Part shown: positions 21,960 through 31,141 of the stretch, one piece after another
Layout: every line of letters starts with the position of its first letter
Position numbering within the stretch: the first letter of the stretch is position 1
Assembly: GCA_043820265.1 (NCBI GenBank)
Contig: JBDREA010000136.1
Span: 1 to 31,329, forward strand
Source: JBDREA01 sp043820265
GTDB taxonomy: Archaea; Altiarchaeota; Altiarchaeia; IMC4; JBDREA01
Direction: 5' to 3'
Length of the DNA: 31,329 bases
Program-made: the position numbers and the translations under genes
The notes under the pieces: model-generated
Databases searched by the model: none
What the model saw: the letters and a program-made list of their open reading frames with translations, nothing else
Told to the model about the DNA's origin: nothing

Positions 21960-24212
21960 TTAATACCCCCCCAACACCAGTTTTTCAGGTAACTGTAGGT
22001 TGTCGACGTCGATGTGGGTGACGAGGATGAGTTGTCCCTGTTCGGCCACCTTGTTGAGTGCGTCTCCAAGCAGTTCCCTGTGTTCTTTATCCAAGCTGCC
22101 GAAGGGTTCGTCGAGGATGAGAAGCCTTATTGGTGAGAGGAGTTCCACCAATGCTAGGCGGAGCGCGAGGGCGAGTTGAACCGCTTCACCGCCCGATAGC
22201 TGGCTTAAGGAGAGTTTTCCCTGGGTTGTTGCTATCTCTAATTCATAGTCCTCGGAAAAGGACACTGACTGGTAGCTGGGGTTCTGGTTTATGGTCGAGA
22301 AAAAATATGCGAGTAGCTCGTTTAATTTTGCGAGATACCTCTCCCTAAGATATTTTGGAAGGCCCTTGTTTGTGTGAAACACCTCTCTGGCCTGCTTTAA
22401 GAGGTTGGTTTTCTTTTGGGCTTCGTCCCTTTGAGCCTTGGCTTCGGCGAGATTCTTCTTTTGTTGCTCGAAGGAATCTATCTTTTGAACGACTTCTTTC
22501 AGCTCAAAGCCGAGTTTTTCGTTTTCCGATTTGCATCGGAAAACTTCCTCTCTGGTTTTGTCTCTTTCTATTCTCTTCTTTTCATAGGTTTCTTTGTCGA
22601 ATACTGATTTTTTCAACAGGGATTTTTTCCCTTCAAGCTCCTCTTTCAGTTTCGAAATCCTAGCCTTCGATGACTCGGATTTTTGTTGGACTTCAGGTTT
22701 TACTGAAATTTCTTTTGTAATCATCTGAATCCTGCCCTGCAACTCCGAGTGCTTTGTTACCTGAGCTGATACCTCAATTTGTGATTCTCCCAGGTAGCCT
22801 TTGGTTTTAAGCTCTAAGTTGAGTTCGGACTCCCTTCTTTTAGCCACTTCAAGTTCATGGCTTTTCTTTTTATAGGTTTCAGAAAGTAACTTTGTTTCTG
22901 CTTCAAAACCGGATAATTCAGACAACTCCTTTTGGGCGTTTGAGTAGATTTCTCCTTTTTTTGAAACCTCTGCGCTAATTTTACCGATTTGTTTTTTATG
23001 ATCTGAAATAATCTCGATGGTTGATTTTCTCTCCTCAGATAAATGCTCTTCTGTCAGTTTTTGCCCGCATCTTGGGCACTTTGAAGCATCTGAGAGGCCA
23101 GATAGCTCGTTTAGATAACTCTCCTGTTGCCCCAACTTAGTCGCTAGTGCGGTCTCTTCCCGTTTGACTCTTTCAAGACTCTCCTTAAGTGCTTTTTCCT
23201 TTTCTTCAATTTTGTTTTTTTCGGAAAGTTTTGTTTTTAATTTTTCAAGTTTTGCTGCAATTTCAGTTACGTCATCTAAACCCCTTAACTTCTCAGATAC
23301 CTTTTCTAATTCGCGGAGCTTCTCTTGGATGGCAACGTATTTCGAGAATTTTATTACTTCTTCGTCTAAATCTGTTTTTTCGGTTTCCTTTTTTGTGATA
23401 TAAGCCAGCTTTTCTGTAATCACTGCAAGCTCGCCTGAAATGTTTGCAAGCTCTATCTCAGCTGCGGATATATCCTTCTCCAACAACTCGTTTGATCCTT
23501 TCGCTTGCTCTAACTCTTTTACCTCTTTTTCGATTTTTAAGTACTTCTTATCGAATTCGAGCACTTCGTTGTCCGATCTTTTCTTTTCTGTTACAAGTCT
23601 TTTTTGTTGTCCTTGGACTTCATTGAATTGCTTGGTGAATTCCTCACCTTCGACATTTGAGTATTTGGAAAGCTGTTTTCCATATACTTCGAGCCTCCCC
23701 TGAGCTTCCTTGATATCCTCCCTTGTCTTTTCATATATCTGCTCAAGCCGGTCCAGACCGAATAAGCTATCAAGTTCGGCTTTCCCCCCTTTTTGGCTCA
23801 ACTCAGTGATTATCGAAGACAGTTGCCCCTGGGCAACATATAAAAGCTTGTCAAATATCCGTTCATCCAAGACATCCGACAAAGCGACATAAGCGGAAGA
23901 AGGATTGTCCGCTACTATGGTCCCATTGACTGTAAGCTCAGCGCTGGACGGCTTATCCAGAAAGAGTTGTTTTTCAACCCGATATATGCTTTCATCCTTT
24001 TCGAACTCCAAGACAACAATACTCTTTCGGGCCCCGTTTTTTATCTTTCCTGAGTAACCCCGGGCACTCTCGGCGAATGCGAAGCGGATGGCTGATAAAA
24101 TACTTGATTTACCTGTCCCGTTTCTTCCTGAAATCTCTAATCCTCTGCTTAAATCCACATCCAAATTACTGTGGCAGGCCCAGTTTTCAAGGGCTAGGGT
24201 TCGGAGCATCAT
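21960..24212 (-). CDS. Rad50-like SMC-family ATPase with zinc hook
   Basis: A 750-residue protein with the Rad50 layout. The N-terminal head ENWACHSNLDVDL carries Walker A GRNGTGKSS at 29-37 and a Q-loop VAQGQLSSI. Two long charged coiled-coil arms surround a CPRCGQKL zinc hook near residue 377. The C-terminal head has signature LSGGEAVQLALALRLAL, Walker B RLLILDEPFGSLD and a His-loop LILVTHID. It should tether and process DNA ends. It is somewhat shorter than typical Rad50 (about 850-900) and no mre11 is next to it, so a Rad50 paralogue is possible. Two adjacent ATGs; either could start. Confidence 0.88.
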   Translation of the reverse strand: MMLRTLALENWACHSNLDVDLSRGLEISGRNGTGKSSILSAIRFAFAESARGYSGKIKNGARKSIVVLEFEKDESIYRVEKQLFLDKPSSAELTVNGTIVADNPSSAYVALSDVLDERIFDKLLYVAQGQLSSIITELSQKGGKAELDSLFGLDRLEQIYEKTREDIKEAQGRLEVYGKQLSKYSNVEGEEFTKQFNEVQGQQKRLVTEKKRSDNEVLEFDKKYLKIEKEVKELEQAKGSNELLEKDISAAEIELANISGELAVITEKLAYITKKETEKTDLDEEVIKFSKYVAIQEKLRELEKVSEKLRGLDDVTEIAAKLEKLKTKLSEKNKIEEKEKALKESLERVKREETALATKLGQQESYLNELSGLSDASKCPRCGQKLTEEHLSEERKSTIEIISDHKKQIGKISAEVSKKGEIYSNAQKELSELSGFEAETKLLSETYKKKSHELEVAKRRESELNLELKTKGYLGESQIEVSAQVTKHSELQGRIQMITKEISVKPEVQQKSESSKARISKLKEELEGKKSLLKKSVFDKETYEKKRIERDKTREEVFRCKSENEKLGFELKEVVQKIDSFEQQKKNLAEAKAQRDEAQKKTNLLKQAREVFHTNKGLPKYLRERYLAKLNELLAYFFSTINQNPSYQSVSFSEDYELEIATTQGKLSLSQLSGGEAVQLALALRLALVELLSPIRLLILDEPFGSLDKEHRELLGDALNKVAEQGQLILVTHIDVDNLQLPEKLVLGGY

Positions 24213-24275
24213 CGTAAAATAAGAGCTTCATCGTGAAATAAAGGAATATTCAAAACAGAATAAAAGAGTTTGGGA

Positions 24276-24461
24276 TCAAAGAAGCTTTCGTCCGAGTTCC
24301 CGGATTTTTTCCTCGTCTACTGAGTCCATCTTTCGCCCAGACAGACAATTTCGACATACACCCTTGATGGTCAGGCAGTTGCCACAAACCCTCGCTCCGC
24401 AAAGAGAACAGCTTAGAAGTTTCCCGGGTTCACGGCATACATCGCATAGACCGTCTTTCAT
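24276..24461 (-). CDS. Small zinc-finger protein
   Basis: A 61-residue protein with four CxxC pairs in the first 40 residues (CDVC, CSLC, CGNC, CRNC), enough for two zinc sites in a B-box or treble-clef-like arrangement, followed by a charged helix (EEKIRELGRKLL). It starts 11 bases after the stop of the gene above it and lies 63 bases before the Rad50-like gene, all on the minus strand, so the three probably share a transcript. Role unknown; a protein or nucleic-acid adaptor is plausible. Confidence 0.75.
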   Translation of the reverse strand: MKDGLCDVCREPGKLLSCSLCGARVCGNCLTIKGVCRNCLSGRKMDSVDEEKIRELGRKLL

Positions 24462-24472
24462 CCTATAAACGC

Positions 24473-24922
24473 CTATTTTTTCCCCTTTTTGGGCTTACCC
24501 TCTTTTTCCTTTTTGAACTTTCTCTGCTTTGGCTCCACCTTGACCTTGGGCATGTTCATTGGGGGCGGAAGCTGAAGTTTTCTTGAGAACTCGATGGATT
24601 CCAATAGGCAGTTCTGTATGATTGCAGTGCTTATCTCCTGGATGATGTTTGCCGGCAGCTCGATAGTGTTTTCTTCTTCCTTTACTTCTTTATCAAGGTT
24701 TTTGCTCAGATACCAGAGAGTCCCCTCAAGGCTCATGTTTCCGATGCCGGGAGTGTATTCCACGTCGTAGCTGAACTTCACTTCAAGGTAGTCTCCAATC
24801 CTGTCTTGGTGGTTCTTTAAGACAGATCTTATCCCTGAATTTGCTTTGACGTCGATGCTGGTGTATTCTTCTTTTGTCTTTTCTCCTGAGAATTTCTTCA
24901 ACTTAAAGTTCACAACTGACAT
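24473..24922 (-). CDS. Conserved archaeal protein with basic tail, possibly SecB-like
   Basis: A 149-residue soluble protein. The first 115 residues alternate strands and helices (VNFKLKKFSGEK, YLEVKFSYDVEYTPGIGNMSLEGTLWYL, then EISTAIIQNCLLESIEFSRKLQLPPP). This resembles a small conserved archaeal family with a SecB-like look, but I cannot name it securely. The last 25 residues are Lys-rich and disordered, as in nucleic-acid- or ribosome-associated proteins. First gene of the minus-strand run leading to the zinc-finger and Rad50-like genes. Confidence 0.65.
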   Translation of the reverse strand: MSVVNFKLKKFSGEKTKEEYTSIDVKANSGIRSVLKNHQDRIGDYLEVKFSYDVEYTPGIGNMSLEGTLWYLSKNLDKEVKEEENTIELPANIIQEISTAIIQNCLLESIEFSRKLQLPPPMNMPKVKVEPKQRKFKKEKEGKPKKGKK

Positions 24923-24997
24923 GATTATTACCTCGAATAGTTAACGTATTCAATTAGAATAGCCTCTTAAAAATGAAAAGGTAGATAATGATTGACT

Positions 24998-25114
24998 ATG
25001 GTAAAAAAGAAGGTTAAACCGAAAAAGGAACCTGATCGCGTCATGGATGCTATATTCATAGTCGGTGCTATCGTGATAATCGTGGTCTACGTCTATATCT
25101 TATATCAGAACTAG
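24998..25114 (+). CDS. Small single-pass membrane protein (38 residues)
   Basis: ATG 24998 opens a 38-codon frame ending TAG at 25112-25114. The first 16 residues are strongly basic (VKKKVKPKKEPDR), followed by a continuous hydrophobic segment AIFIVGAIVIIVVYVYIL and a polar end. The basic-then-hydrophobic layout suggests a tail-type membrane protein with the N-terminus inside. A TCTTAAAAAT stretch about 27 bases upstream is TATA-like. It stands alone between two minus-strand genes. Sec61-beta-like size was considered but no family motif is visible. Confidence 0.55.
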   Translation: MVKKKVKPKKEPDRVMDAIFIVGAIVIIVVYVYILYQN

Positions 25115-25188
25115 ACGGATTTCTTTTTTCAGCGACCGCAAAGGCTGCAAGGTATGCGGTTCTATATTGGAAGCCTATCTAAACGAGC

Positions 25189-26103
25189 TTATCCGAAACC
25201 CACTAGCCACACCATGATTCTCCCCAAGATTATCCAGCTGATGATAAATCCTATGATTAAGTATGTTTTTCTTCCAGTCCTCATCTTTACCGAATTAATG
25301 GATGCCAGGGCCCAAAGCGAGAATACAGCAAGAGCAGCCCATATTAACAAATACACCACACTTGCATTCGTCCCCGGATCCGTGACCGCAGCATATACGT
25401 ATTGGAACGTGAGGCTTAGGGGTAGAAGCCAAAAAGAAATTATCAATAAAATCAATCTCACAAAACTTGGGAAAAAATGTGTCGTATACTCCCTGGAATA
25501 GATTCCATCCGCGACAAGATAGATAAAAAGCAGTAAAAAGACCGAAAAGGTTTTAATCTTTTTTTCTGAGGGATTCAGGAGATATCTCAGATTCTTTGTC
25601 GGATACATCGCGCAAAAGGAATCGTTAATCGCTGCATAGATGATGTCAAATTTCGCCGGCATGTCAAAGAAGAAGTCTACGCGCATATGTTTTATGTTTT
25701 CTTCGTCGATTCCGGGTTGGGTCAACAGGATTATTGATAGTTTCTTTTTTGACATCTTAAGGTCATAAAACATCTCAGTGTGCTCTTTTTTCGGATGCCT
25801 CCAGTCAAGTATCAAAAGCGAATAATCAAGTTTCCTCAATTCCCGCAACTTCACGTAATCAATCCTAAAAGTGTGGACCGTGAAACCCTCAGAAGACAAA
25901 AAACGCTCAAGAGAAAACCAATAAGATTCGTTGTCTCCCCTGACAATGAGGATACCCCCCCTTTTACCAGGGATTCTTTCTTGAACATCCTCAGTGGGGG
26001 GGGCAATATCCACCTGCCTGATCAACTCATCAACCCTCGCAGTACCCGGGCCGTCGAACCCCAACTCAGAAACCTTGATATGCTCCCTAACATCAACCAT
26101 CAC
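25189..26103 (-). CDS. Receiver-like domain fused to a membrane domain
   Basis: A 304-residue protein, starting at GTG 26103 or the next codon, ATG. Residues about 48-165 have the alternating strand-helix pattern of a response-regulator receiver (GGILIVRGDN, YSLLILDW, LSIILLTQPG), with an Asp in LLILDW at the place of the phospho-acceptor, but the acidic pair at the first strand is missing, so phosphorylation is doubtful. The second half holds about four hydrophobic segments (VFLLLFIYLVADGI, LILLIISFWLLPLS, VVYLLIWAALAVFSLWAL, YLIIGFIISWIILGRIMVWLV). No histidine kinase is nearby. Function unknown. Confidence 0.7.
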   Translation of the reverse strand: MMVDVREHIKVSELGFDGPGTARVDELIRQVDIAPPTEDVQERIPGKRGGILIVRGDNESYWFSLERFLSSEGFTVHTFRIDYVKLRELRKLDYSLLILDWRHPKKEHTEMFYDLKMSKKKLSIILLTQPGIDEENIKHMRVDFFFDMPAKFDIIYAAINDSFCAMYPTKNLRYLLNPSEKKIKTFSVFLLLFIYLVADGIYSREYTTHFFPSFVRLILLIISFWLLPLSLTFQYVYAAVTDPGTNASVVYLLIWAALAVFSLWALASINSVKMRTGRKTYLIIGFIISWIILGRIMVWLVGFG

Positions 26104-26165
26104 TAAATCATTGACAACAAGTGTTTTTATTCTTGTTTTTTCAGTGCATTAGAGTTTTCGATGAT

Positions 26166-26181
26166 ATTTTCCATAGAAAAT
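26166..26181. promoter_or_regulatory. Small palindrome upstream of the long repeat gene
   Basis: ATTTTC and GAAAAT form a perfect 6-bp inverted repeat around CATA, 44-59 bases before the ATG at 26225; a TTTTTAT TATA-like stretch follows at about 26195-26201. It could be an operator, but the AT-rich sequence makes chance possible. Confidence 0.3.
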
Positions 26182-26224
26182 ACTTGACATCCGATTTTTA
26201 TCTCTGGGAATCCCGTATAGTATC

Positions 26225-28570
26225 ATGGTAGCGCCTGGTCCGAGAGACAGAGGTAGAAGGAGACCGAACGGACGCGATCAAAATAGGCACCACAAAAAAC
26301 CAGACCATACCTCCGGGGCTATGGCCGATGCCTTAAAGGCGGCATTAGAAGGTACCCCACTCAAAGAAAAATTATTAGGCGGCCAAAACTTTCTCGAATT
26401 GATTGGAGGGCAAAAGTTTATCGAGGGTGACCAGGGTGCAGTACAACAGGCAGCAGAGATTGCAGGCAAGCTTAAGCCTGAAGACGCCCAATTCGTCCTC
26501 GATAAAATTATCGGAAACGCCTTAGATGCACGACCTCCAAGAGAGGGCAGAGATCGATTCCCATTCAAATCACTTGCACACGCAGCAAGAATAGTATTCC
26601 CAAGGATCTCTGCCGAAGGATCAGGCGATATCACCCAAAAGATTGATGCGGGTTTAAAGGCGACAGCGGAACATTTGACTAAAGCCCTATTAGGCGAAGA
26701 GACTGCCTTACTGGACCGTGGGGTAAGGTACCGAGATGAGCATGAAAGATTTGAATGGGGTCTTCTACAGCGGATTGGACAGGGGCGTAGAAGAAGACAG
26801 GATCGGTTCGGGAGAGATGAAGATGATTTAGAAGCCGATGATCGACGTGACAAAGACCGGCGTTTTGGAGGGCATCGAATCGGGCAGGCTGCTTTCTGTC
26901 TTACTACTCTGGGGCACGTTGCCGCCAAGCTTCCAGAGGAAGCCGATCGAAGACGTTATCTTACAGTCATCGATGATTGGACCAGCCATATTAAAGCTAG
27001 AGATATTCAAACGGCTGTTATCGAGGGTATTGGTCCGATTGCTTTGACTCTCCCCTCTCAAGACCAACTTCGCCTTTACCGAAAAGCCTCAGCTACAGAT
27101 GGCTTCACTCCTCAAGGTGCATGGAAGAAAATTGCATCCGCAGTTCCAAATCTTGTTTCCGATATCGAAGTCCCCACCGAAAAGAAGGGGCAATCAGAAT
27201 TCCTTTCAGTTATCAATCCATCTTTAAGATCTAAGGATGCTGCCATTCGGGACCCCGCCTTTGAAAAGCTTAAGCAATATCTTTTAAACCGTCCCGAGGA
27301 CGAGTGGGTTGACATAGGGCAGTCAGCGGGGATTGTCAGCCGCGAAGACCGGTATGGGAGTGCTGATAGAGATTCTTTTCCACCAGAGTCTTTGGGTAAA
27401 CAGATCGGTTTTCTGAGAAATGTGTTAGAGATCACATCCGATGAAGATGTCAAGTTCGGGTATGGGAGAACGCTTCTAAAAAACCATGTAACATACGGTC
27501 CAGAGGGTATTCCAAAGCTCGGCATCCCTCCACAGGCCGACATCTTTGATTCTGTTATTTCCGCTGCCTCTACGATGAAGGATGCGGAGAATGTCAACCA
27601 GTTGGCCGGAGTACTGCACCAAGACCTCGAGTTCTCCCTCACATACGATTTCGGTCTGAAAAATGAGTATCGTCCCCCCCACATCAACGCACTTCTGCGT
27701 CTGCTTCCGTTTATACCCGAAACTAGTGCAATGGAATATATCCGATTTCTAAGAACGCATGAGCTCGACTATCAGGGGCCCCTCGCATCGATACCTGACA
27801 AAGAAAGGGAAAAGGTCTCAGGAATAGTAGCGAAAGGGGAGGAATCAATAGTCGCGCATGGGAATACACTTGAAGTCATCGAATTTTTCCGAAGCGACGA
27901 GTGGAGGGATGCAAGACATCATAGACTAGATCCCGAAAGGAAAGCTGAGATAACTAAGTTAAGGGAGGCTGCCGAAGTAAAGATTGCTGCTATGCTAGGA
28001 AAATGCACTCAAGATGACCTAGTCTATCTTGTTGAAAGCCCAATCAAAGAACCCGACACCACAGTAAGAGACACAGACATGCGCTGGTATGACTTCCGCG
28101 ACCAGACCAATTACGTACTTCCGATCGAAGGAGATCAATATCTAGATGACGGACATCGTGTATTAGTGTCTAAGATGATGGCTGAAGCCCTTCCAGACAA
28201 AGAAGATCAGGCTAGAATTGAAGAGTTATGGATGAAACATTACAATGCAACAAGAGAAAAATCAGATTGGGAGATACAACAAGAACTTGGTGACAGACGT
28301 AGAGAGCTTCTTGGAAGACTTGGTGAAGCTGATTCCGAGGATGCGACACGTGAAATCGCCAAGCAGCTAGAGCAACTCGACCAAAAAGGTCTTCCAAAAG
28401 AAGAGACGCCAAATGCACCGACCGAAAAGAGCATGATTTCGGAAAAGGTCTGCCACATTCTAAAAGTCCTCGGGCGCACAACTTCCGCCGTCGAAGACGA
28501 GGCTGAGCGAAGAAGCATAGCTGATCAAGTTCTGCCGTGGGTGGGACATTACCATTCCTCGGTTATCTGA
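26225..28570 (+). CDS. N-terminal part of a giant alpha-helical repeat protein, ended by TGA
   Basis: A 781-residue frame. Residues 1-30 are Arg/Gly/His-rich and basic; the rest is helical, acidic and without membrane segments, like an alpha-solenoid. A repeat unit is recognisable near residues 220-285 (TTLGHVAAKL, then VIEGIGPIALTLPSQDQL), and the C-terminal end starts a second one (VLGRTTSAVEDEAERR). The frame stops at TGA 28568-28570 in the middle of that unit, and the same frame continues without another stop to 31078. The downstream sequence completes the repeat, so this looks like the 5' half of one gene broken by a nonsense codon, or read through. Family unknown. Confidence 0.75.
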   Translation: MVAPGPRDRGRRRPNGRDQNRHHKKPDHTSGAMADALKAALEGTPLKEKLLGGQNFLELIGGQKFIEGDQGAVQQAAEIAGKLKPEDAQFVLDKIIGNALDARPPREGRDRFPFKSLAHAARIVFPRISAEGSGDITQKIDAGLKATAEHLTKALLGEETALLDRGVRYRDEHERFEWGLLQRIGQGRRRRQDRFGRDEDDLEADDRRDKDRRFGGHRIGQAAFCLTTLGHVAAKLPEEADRRRYLTVIDDWTSHIKARDIQTAVIEGIGPIALTLPSQDQLRLYRKASATDGFTPQGAWKKIASAVPNLVSDIEVPTEKKGQSEFLSVINPSLRSKDAAIRDPAFEKLKQYLLNRPEDEWVDIGQSAGIVSREDRYGSADRDSFPPESLGKQIGFLRNVLEITSDEDVKFGYGRTLLKNHVTYGPEGIPKLGIPPQADIFDSVISAASTMKDAENVNQLAGVLHQDLEFSLTYDFGLKNEYRPPHINALLRLLPFIPETSAMEYIRFLRTHELDYQGPLASIPDKEREKVSGIVAKGEESIVAHGNTLEVIEFFRSDEWRDARHHRLDPERKAEITKLREAAEVKIAAMLGKCTQDDLVYLVESPIKEPDTTVRDTDMRWYDFRDQTNYVLPIEGDQYLDDGHRVLVSKMMAEALPDKEDQARIEELWMKHYNATREKSDWEIQQELGDRRRELLGRLGEADSEDATREIAKQLEQLDQKGLPKEETPNAPTEKSMISEKVCHILKVLGRTTSAVEDEAERRSIADQVLPWVGHYHSSVI

Positions 28571-28675
28571 GACGCCATCAGGGCACTACAGGGTATCGTC
28601 CCAACGCTTCCAGAAGCCGACTGGGGGAAGTATACTCTTGGAGTAGATAAAACTAGAGGGGACCATCGAGGGGAC

Positions 28676-31078
28676 ATGGGAGGATCCGAGTATTATAAAA
28701 GCTTGCTTTTAGCTGCAAAGACATGGGAGGTCAGGTCCCAGTATCTCGAAAGGTTAAAAGCCCCAGTGCAAGGTGATAACGATAGAATCCCTGCTTCAGT
28801 TCCAAGAACCGCAGCAGATGAGTTGATCAAGGTCGCAGATACTCTCGCTGAAAGAGGCGATGACGATGCTGCCGCAGCTATCAGAATCGGCCTACTTCCC
28901 ATCATCAACGTTCATCTAGCTGAAAAACATAACCAGCAGCGCAACAACGACCTCGTAAGGCTGAAAAACCTTATCCCCTATCTGCCGGTTGAAGAACAAT
29001 TAAATGCTGTACTGACAATAGCGGGGGACATACGCACGAGCGTTGTGATATCAAGAGAGCTAGCCGACGCTCCCTTTGAGTATCTCTTTGGGGCATTATT
29101 GAATGTAGCTGATCCTGACCGTAAAAAGAAACCTACACAAAAACCTAAGAAAGAGATCATAAAAGATCCAGCCGCAGAACTTATTAGAGAATTAATGCCA
29201 ACACTTTCGGAAGAAAACCGGGGGAAAGTCTTCGACTTCATGGTCGAACAAATTAGATACAAAAAACCGGAAAGAGAGGATTCATTCTGGAGGGAGGACA
29301 CTCTCGATGAAATGTGTAAGGGGAATGATACACAGATGGGGGCTGTCGAATTTCTGTTTGAACACATCAGAACTCTTGCGATTGCAGACCACGGCCCATG
29401 GCTTACTCGGGTCCATGGAGTGTACCGGCAGCAGTTGAAAGATGTAGAGGAAGCAAGAGCACAATCCAAGTATTATAGTGATAGCCCGGACAAGGTCGAG
29501 CAGGCCAGAAAATCTCTTTCCGCCCTCAAGCTGGCCACACAGGTTATGGGATTACACGACGTCCACAAGAGGAGATGGGATCAGCTTGAAGAAGACGCCG
29601 TCATACAAGATCTTGCAGCTACAACAGGACAATCCGTAGCCGAACTGAAAAAACAAAAAAACGCCATCACCCTATTAGACTACCTGAAAACAGAGGACCG
29701 GCAGAGAGCACGGAAATACAGAGAGTCCAGAGGAGATCAAAATGTTTTTGGCATGCTCCATGATGCATTGACACAGGCTAAAAAGAATAGTGAGGAATCA
29801 GATAAGAAAGCAGCCGAGCTATTCGGCAGGTGCTCAGCCGAAGAAAAACAATTCCTTTTAGCTACCATGTTATCTGATCCTGATCCAAACGTGAATGCTG
29901 GAAACGCATATAAAGATATAGCTGATCTCATCTTCCCCGACGAAAAACCGGCTGAAATTGGTGTGGTAGAAGCTGGAAGATTCGCAAGGAATGCAATAGA
30001 TAAATTAATTGATATTTCCAAAGCGGACAAATCGGATATGAGCCAATACCGGCCGCAAAGCCTGATATACGCTCTAGGCCGAAGCACGGGAGCACTCGCA
30101 GACGTCCGCCAGAGAAGGGATGCAGCAAATGCGATCAGATCTTGGATTCAAGACGATGAATTGCCTGAAATCGTTATTGACAGCATAGACGCTCTCGGCT
30201 CCCTTGTGCCCACACTGCCAGAAGGCGACTGGAGTGGATACACAAAGAAAGTAGCACGCACCTCCTGGAACCGACGCGTCTACGCCAGCGCCTTCCCCTA
30301 CCTTGAAAAACTCGCCAATAAAACTGAAAATCCTGACATAAGAAAACAGCACATCGACCAACTCTTTGCACCAATCAGAAATCCAGAAAAAGAAGATGTA
30401 AATAGATTGGATCCCGAGCCAGTGCCCTTCGAGGCAGCAGGACCCCTTCTTGTGATTGCTGGAAAAATAGGGGGTGAGGGAGGAGAAAATATTAAAAGAG
30501 AAGTCAAGGAAGTCGCTCTCAAGGTCGCAAGAGATGAGAACATAGGCTGGAGGGGTGGAGCTTTTATGGCAATCGGAAAGCTTATGGACGATGCACAACC
30601 CGATGAAAAGTTGGAGATGGCTCTAGCATTAGTACACGGCTTAAAATCTTTCGATACGATTGATTTTGAAGACAGAATCCTCAATAAATGGCGGACTAAT
30701 CACACACCAGGTATTTTAAAAGAAAAATTAGGCTCATTAGAGCCTGACCAGCGGGATAAGGTTTTAGATGCAGTTTTCGCACGGCTTGACGCCCCAGAAC
30801 AAAAGGGTATGGTGGGTGAAGAAAGAACGTATCACATTCAACGCGGAGCTGCCCAATTCCTTCTAGACCACATAGGTGAGCTCCCACTCGAAGATCAGCA
30901 AAGATGGTTAGAGGACATACATGACGTGTATGTAGACCAAGGGAAAAGGGGGCTGCCGGGAGAACGGGATAGCAAGTCCGCTTCTTACTACCTCGCCTCG
31001 GAGCTTATTAATAAACAGCCTAGATTAAAGGCTAAATGGACTGAACTCGAGAAAAAACCAAAAAAGAGAAATCGATAA
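28676..31078 (+). CDS. C-terminal part of the giant repeat protein, same frame after the TGA
   Basis: An 800-residue frame from ATG 28676, with a GAGGGG just upstream that could act as a ribosome site. Coding character begins earlier: the 35 codons from 28571 encode DAIRALQGIVPTLPEADWGKYT, matched later in this frame by SIDALGSLVPTLPEGDWSGYT. A second shared segment is GAVEFLFEHI (about residue 222) against GAAQFLLDHI (about 723), each followed by W and a VY pair. Helical and highly charged throughout, with a Lys/Arg tail. No known catalytic motif. It may be re-initiated, read through, or a decaying half of a 1617-codon gene. Confidence 0.75.
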   Translation: MGGSEYYKSLLLAAKTWEVRSQYLERLKAPVQGDNDRIPASVPRTAADELIKVADTLAERGDDDAAAAIRIGLLPIINVHLAEKHNQQRNNDLVRLKNLIPYLPVEEQLNAVLTIAGDIRTSVVISRELADAPFEYLFGALLNVADPDRKKKPTQKPKKEIIKDPAAELIRELMPTLSEENRGKVFDFMVEQIRYKKPEREDSFWREDTLDEMCKGNDTQMGAVEFLFEHIRTLAIADHGPWLTRVHGVYRQQLKDVEEARAQSKYYSDSPDKVEQARKSLSALKLATQVMGLHDVHKRRWDQLEEDAVIQDLAATTGQSVAELKKQKNAITLLDYLKTEDRQRARKYRESRGDQNVFGMLHDALTQAKKNSEESDKKAAELFGRCSAEEKQFLLATMLSDPDPNVNAGNAYKDIADLIFPDEKPAEIGVVEAGRFARNAIDKLIDISKADKSDMSQYRPQSLIYALGRSTGALADVRQRRDAANAIRSWIQDDELPEIVIDSIDALGSLVPTLPEGDWSGYTKKVARTSWNRRVYASAFPYLEKLANKTENPDIRKQHIDQLFAPIRNPEKEDVNRLDPEPVPFEAAGPLLVIAGKIGGEGGENIKREVKEVALKVARDENIGWRGGAFMAIGKLMDDAQPDEKLEMALALVHGLKSFDTIDFEDRILNKWRTNHTPGILKEKLGSLEPDQRDKVLDAVFARLDAPEQKGMVGEERTYHIQRGAAQFLLDHIGELPLEDQQRWLEDIHDVYVDQGKRGLPGERDSKSASYYLASELINKQPRLKAKWTELEKKPKKRNR

Positions 31079-31141
31079 AGGTTCCTAATCTTTTAGAGAT
31101 TAATATATATCCATTCCTTTTAGGATACCTACTTGTATTTA

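Noticed and set aside
25154..25501. 115-codon plus-strand frame
   Set aside because: It lies mostly antisense to the membrane half of the receiver-like protein, whose hydrophobic segments explain the frame better.
28568..28570. Selenocysteine at the in-frame TGA
   Set aside because: The aligned repeat copies have Ile and Thr at this site, not Cys or Sec, and no catalytic context or SECIS is seen; a nonsense change is simpler, though not proven.
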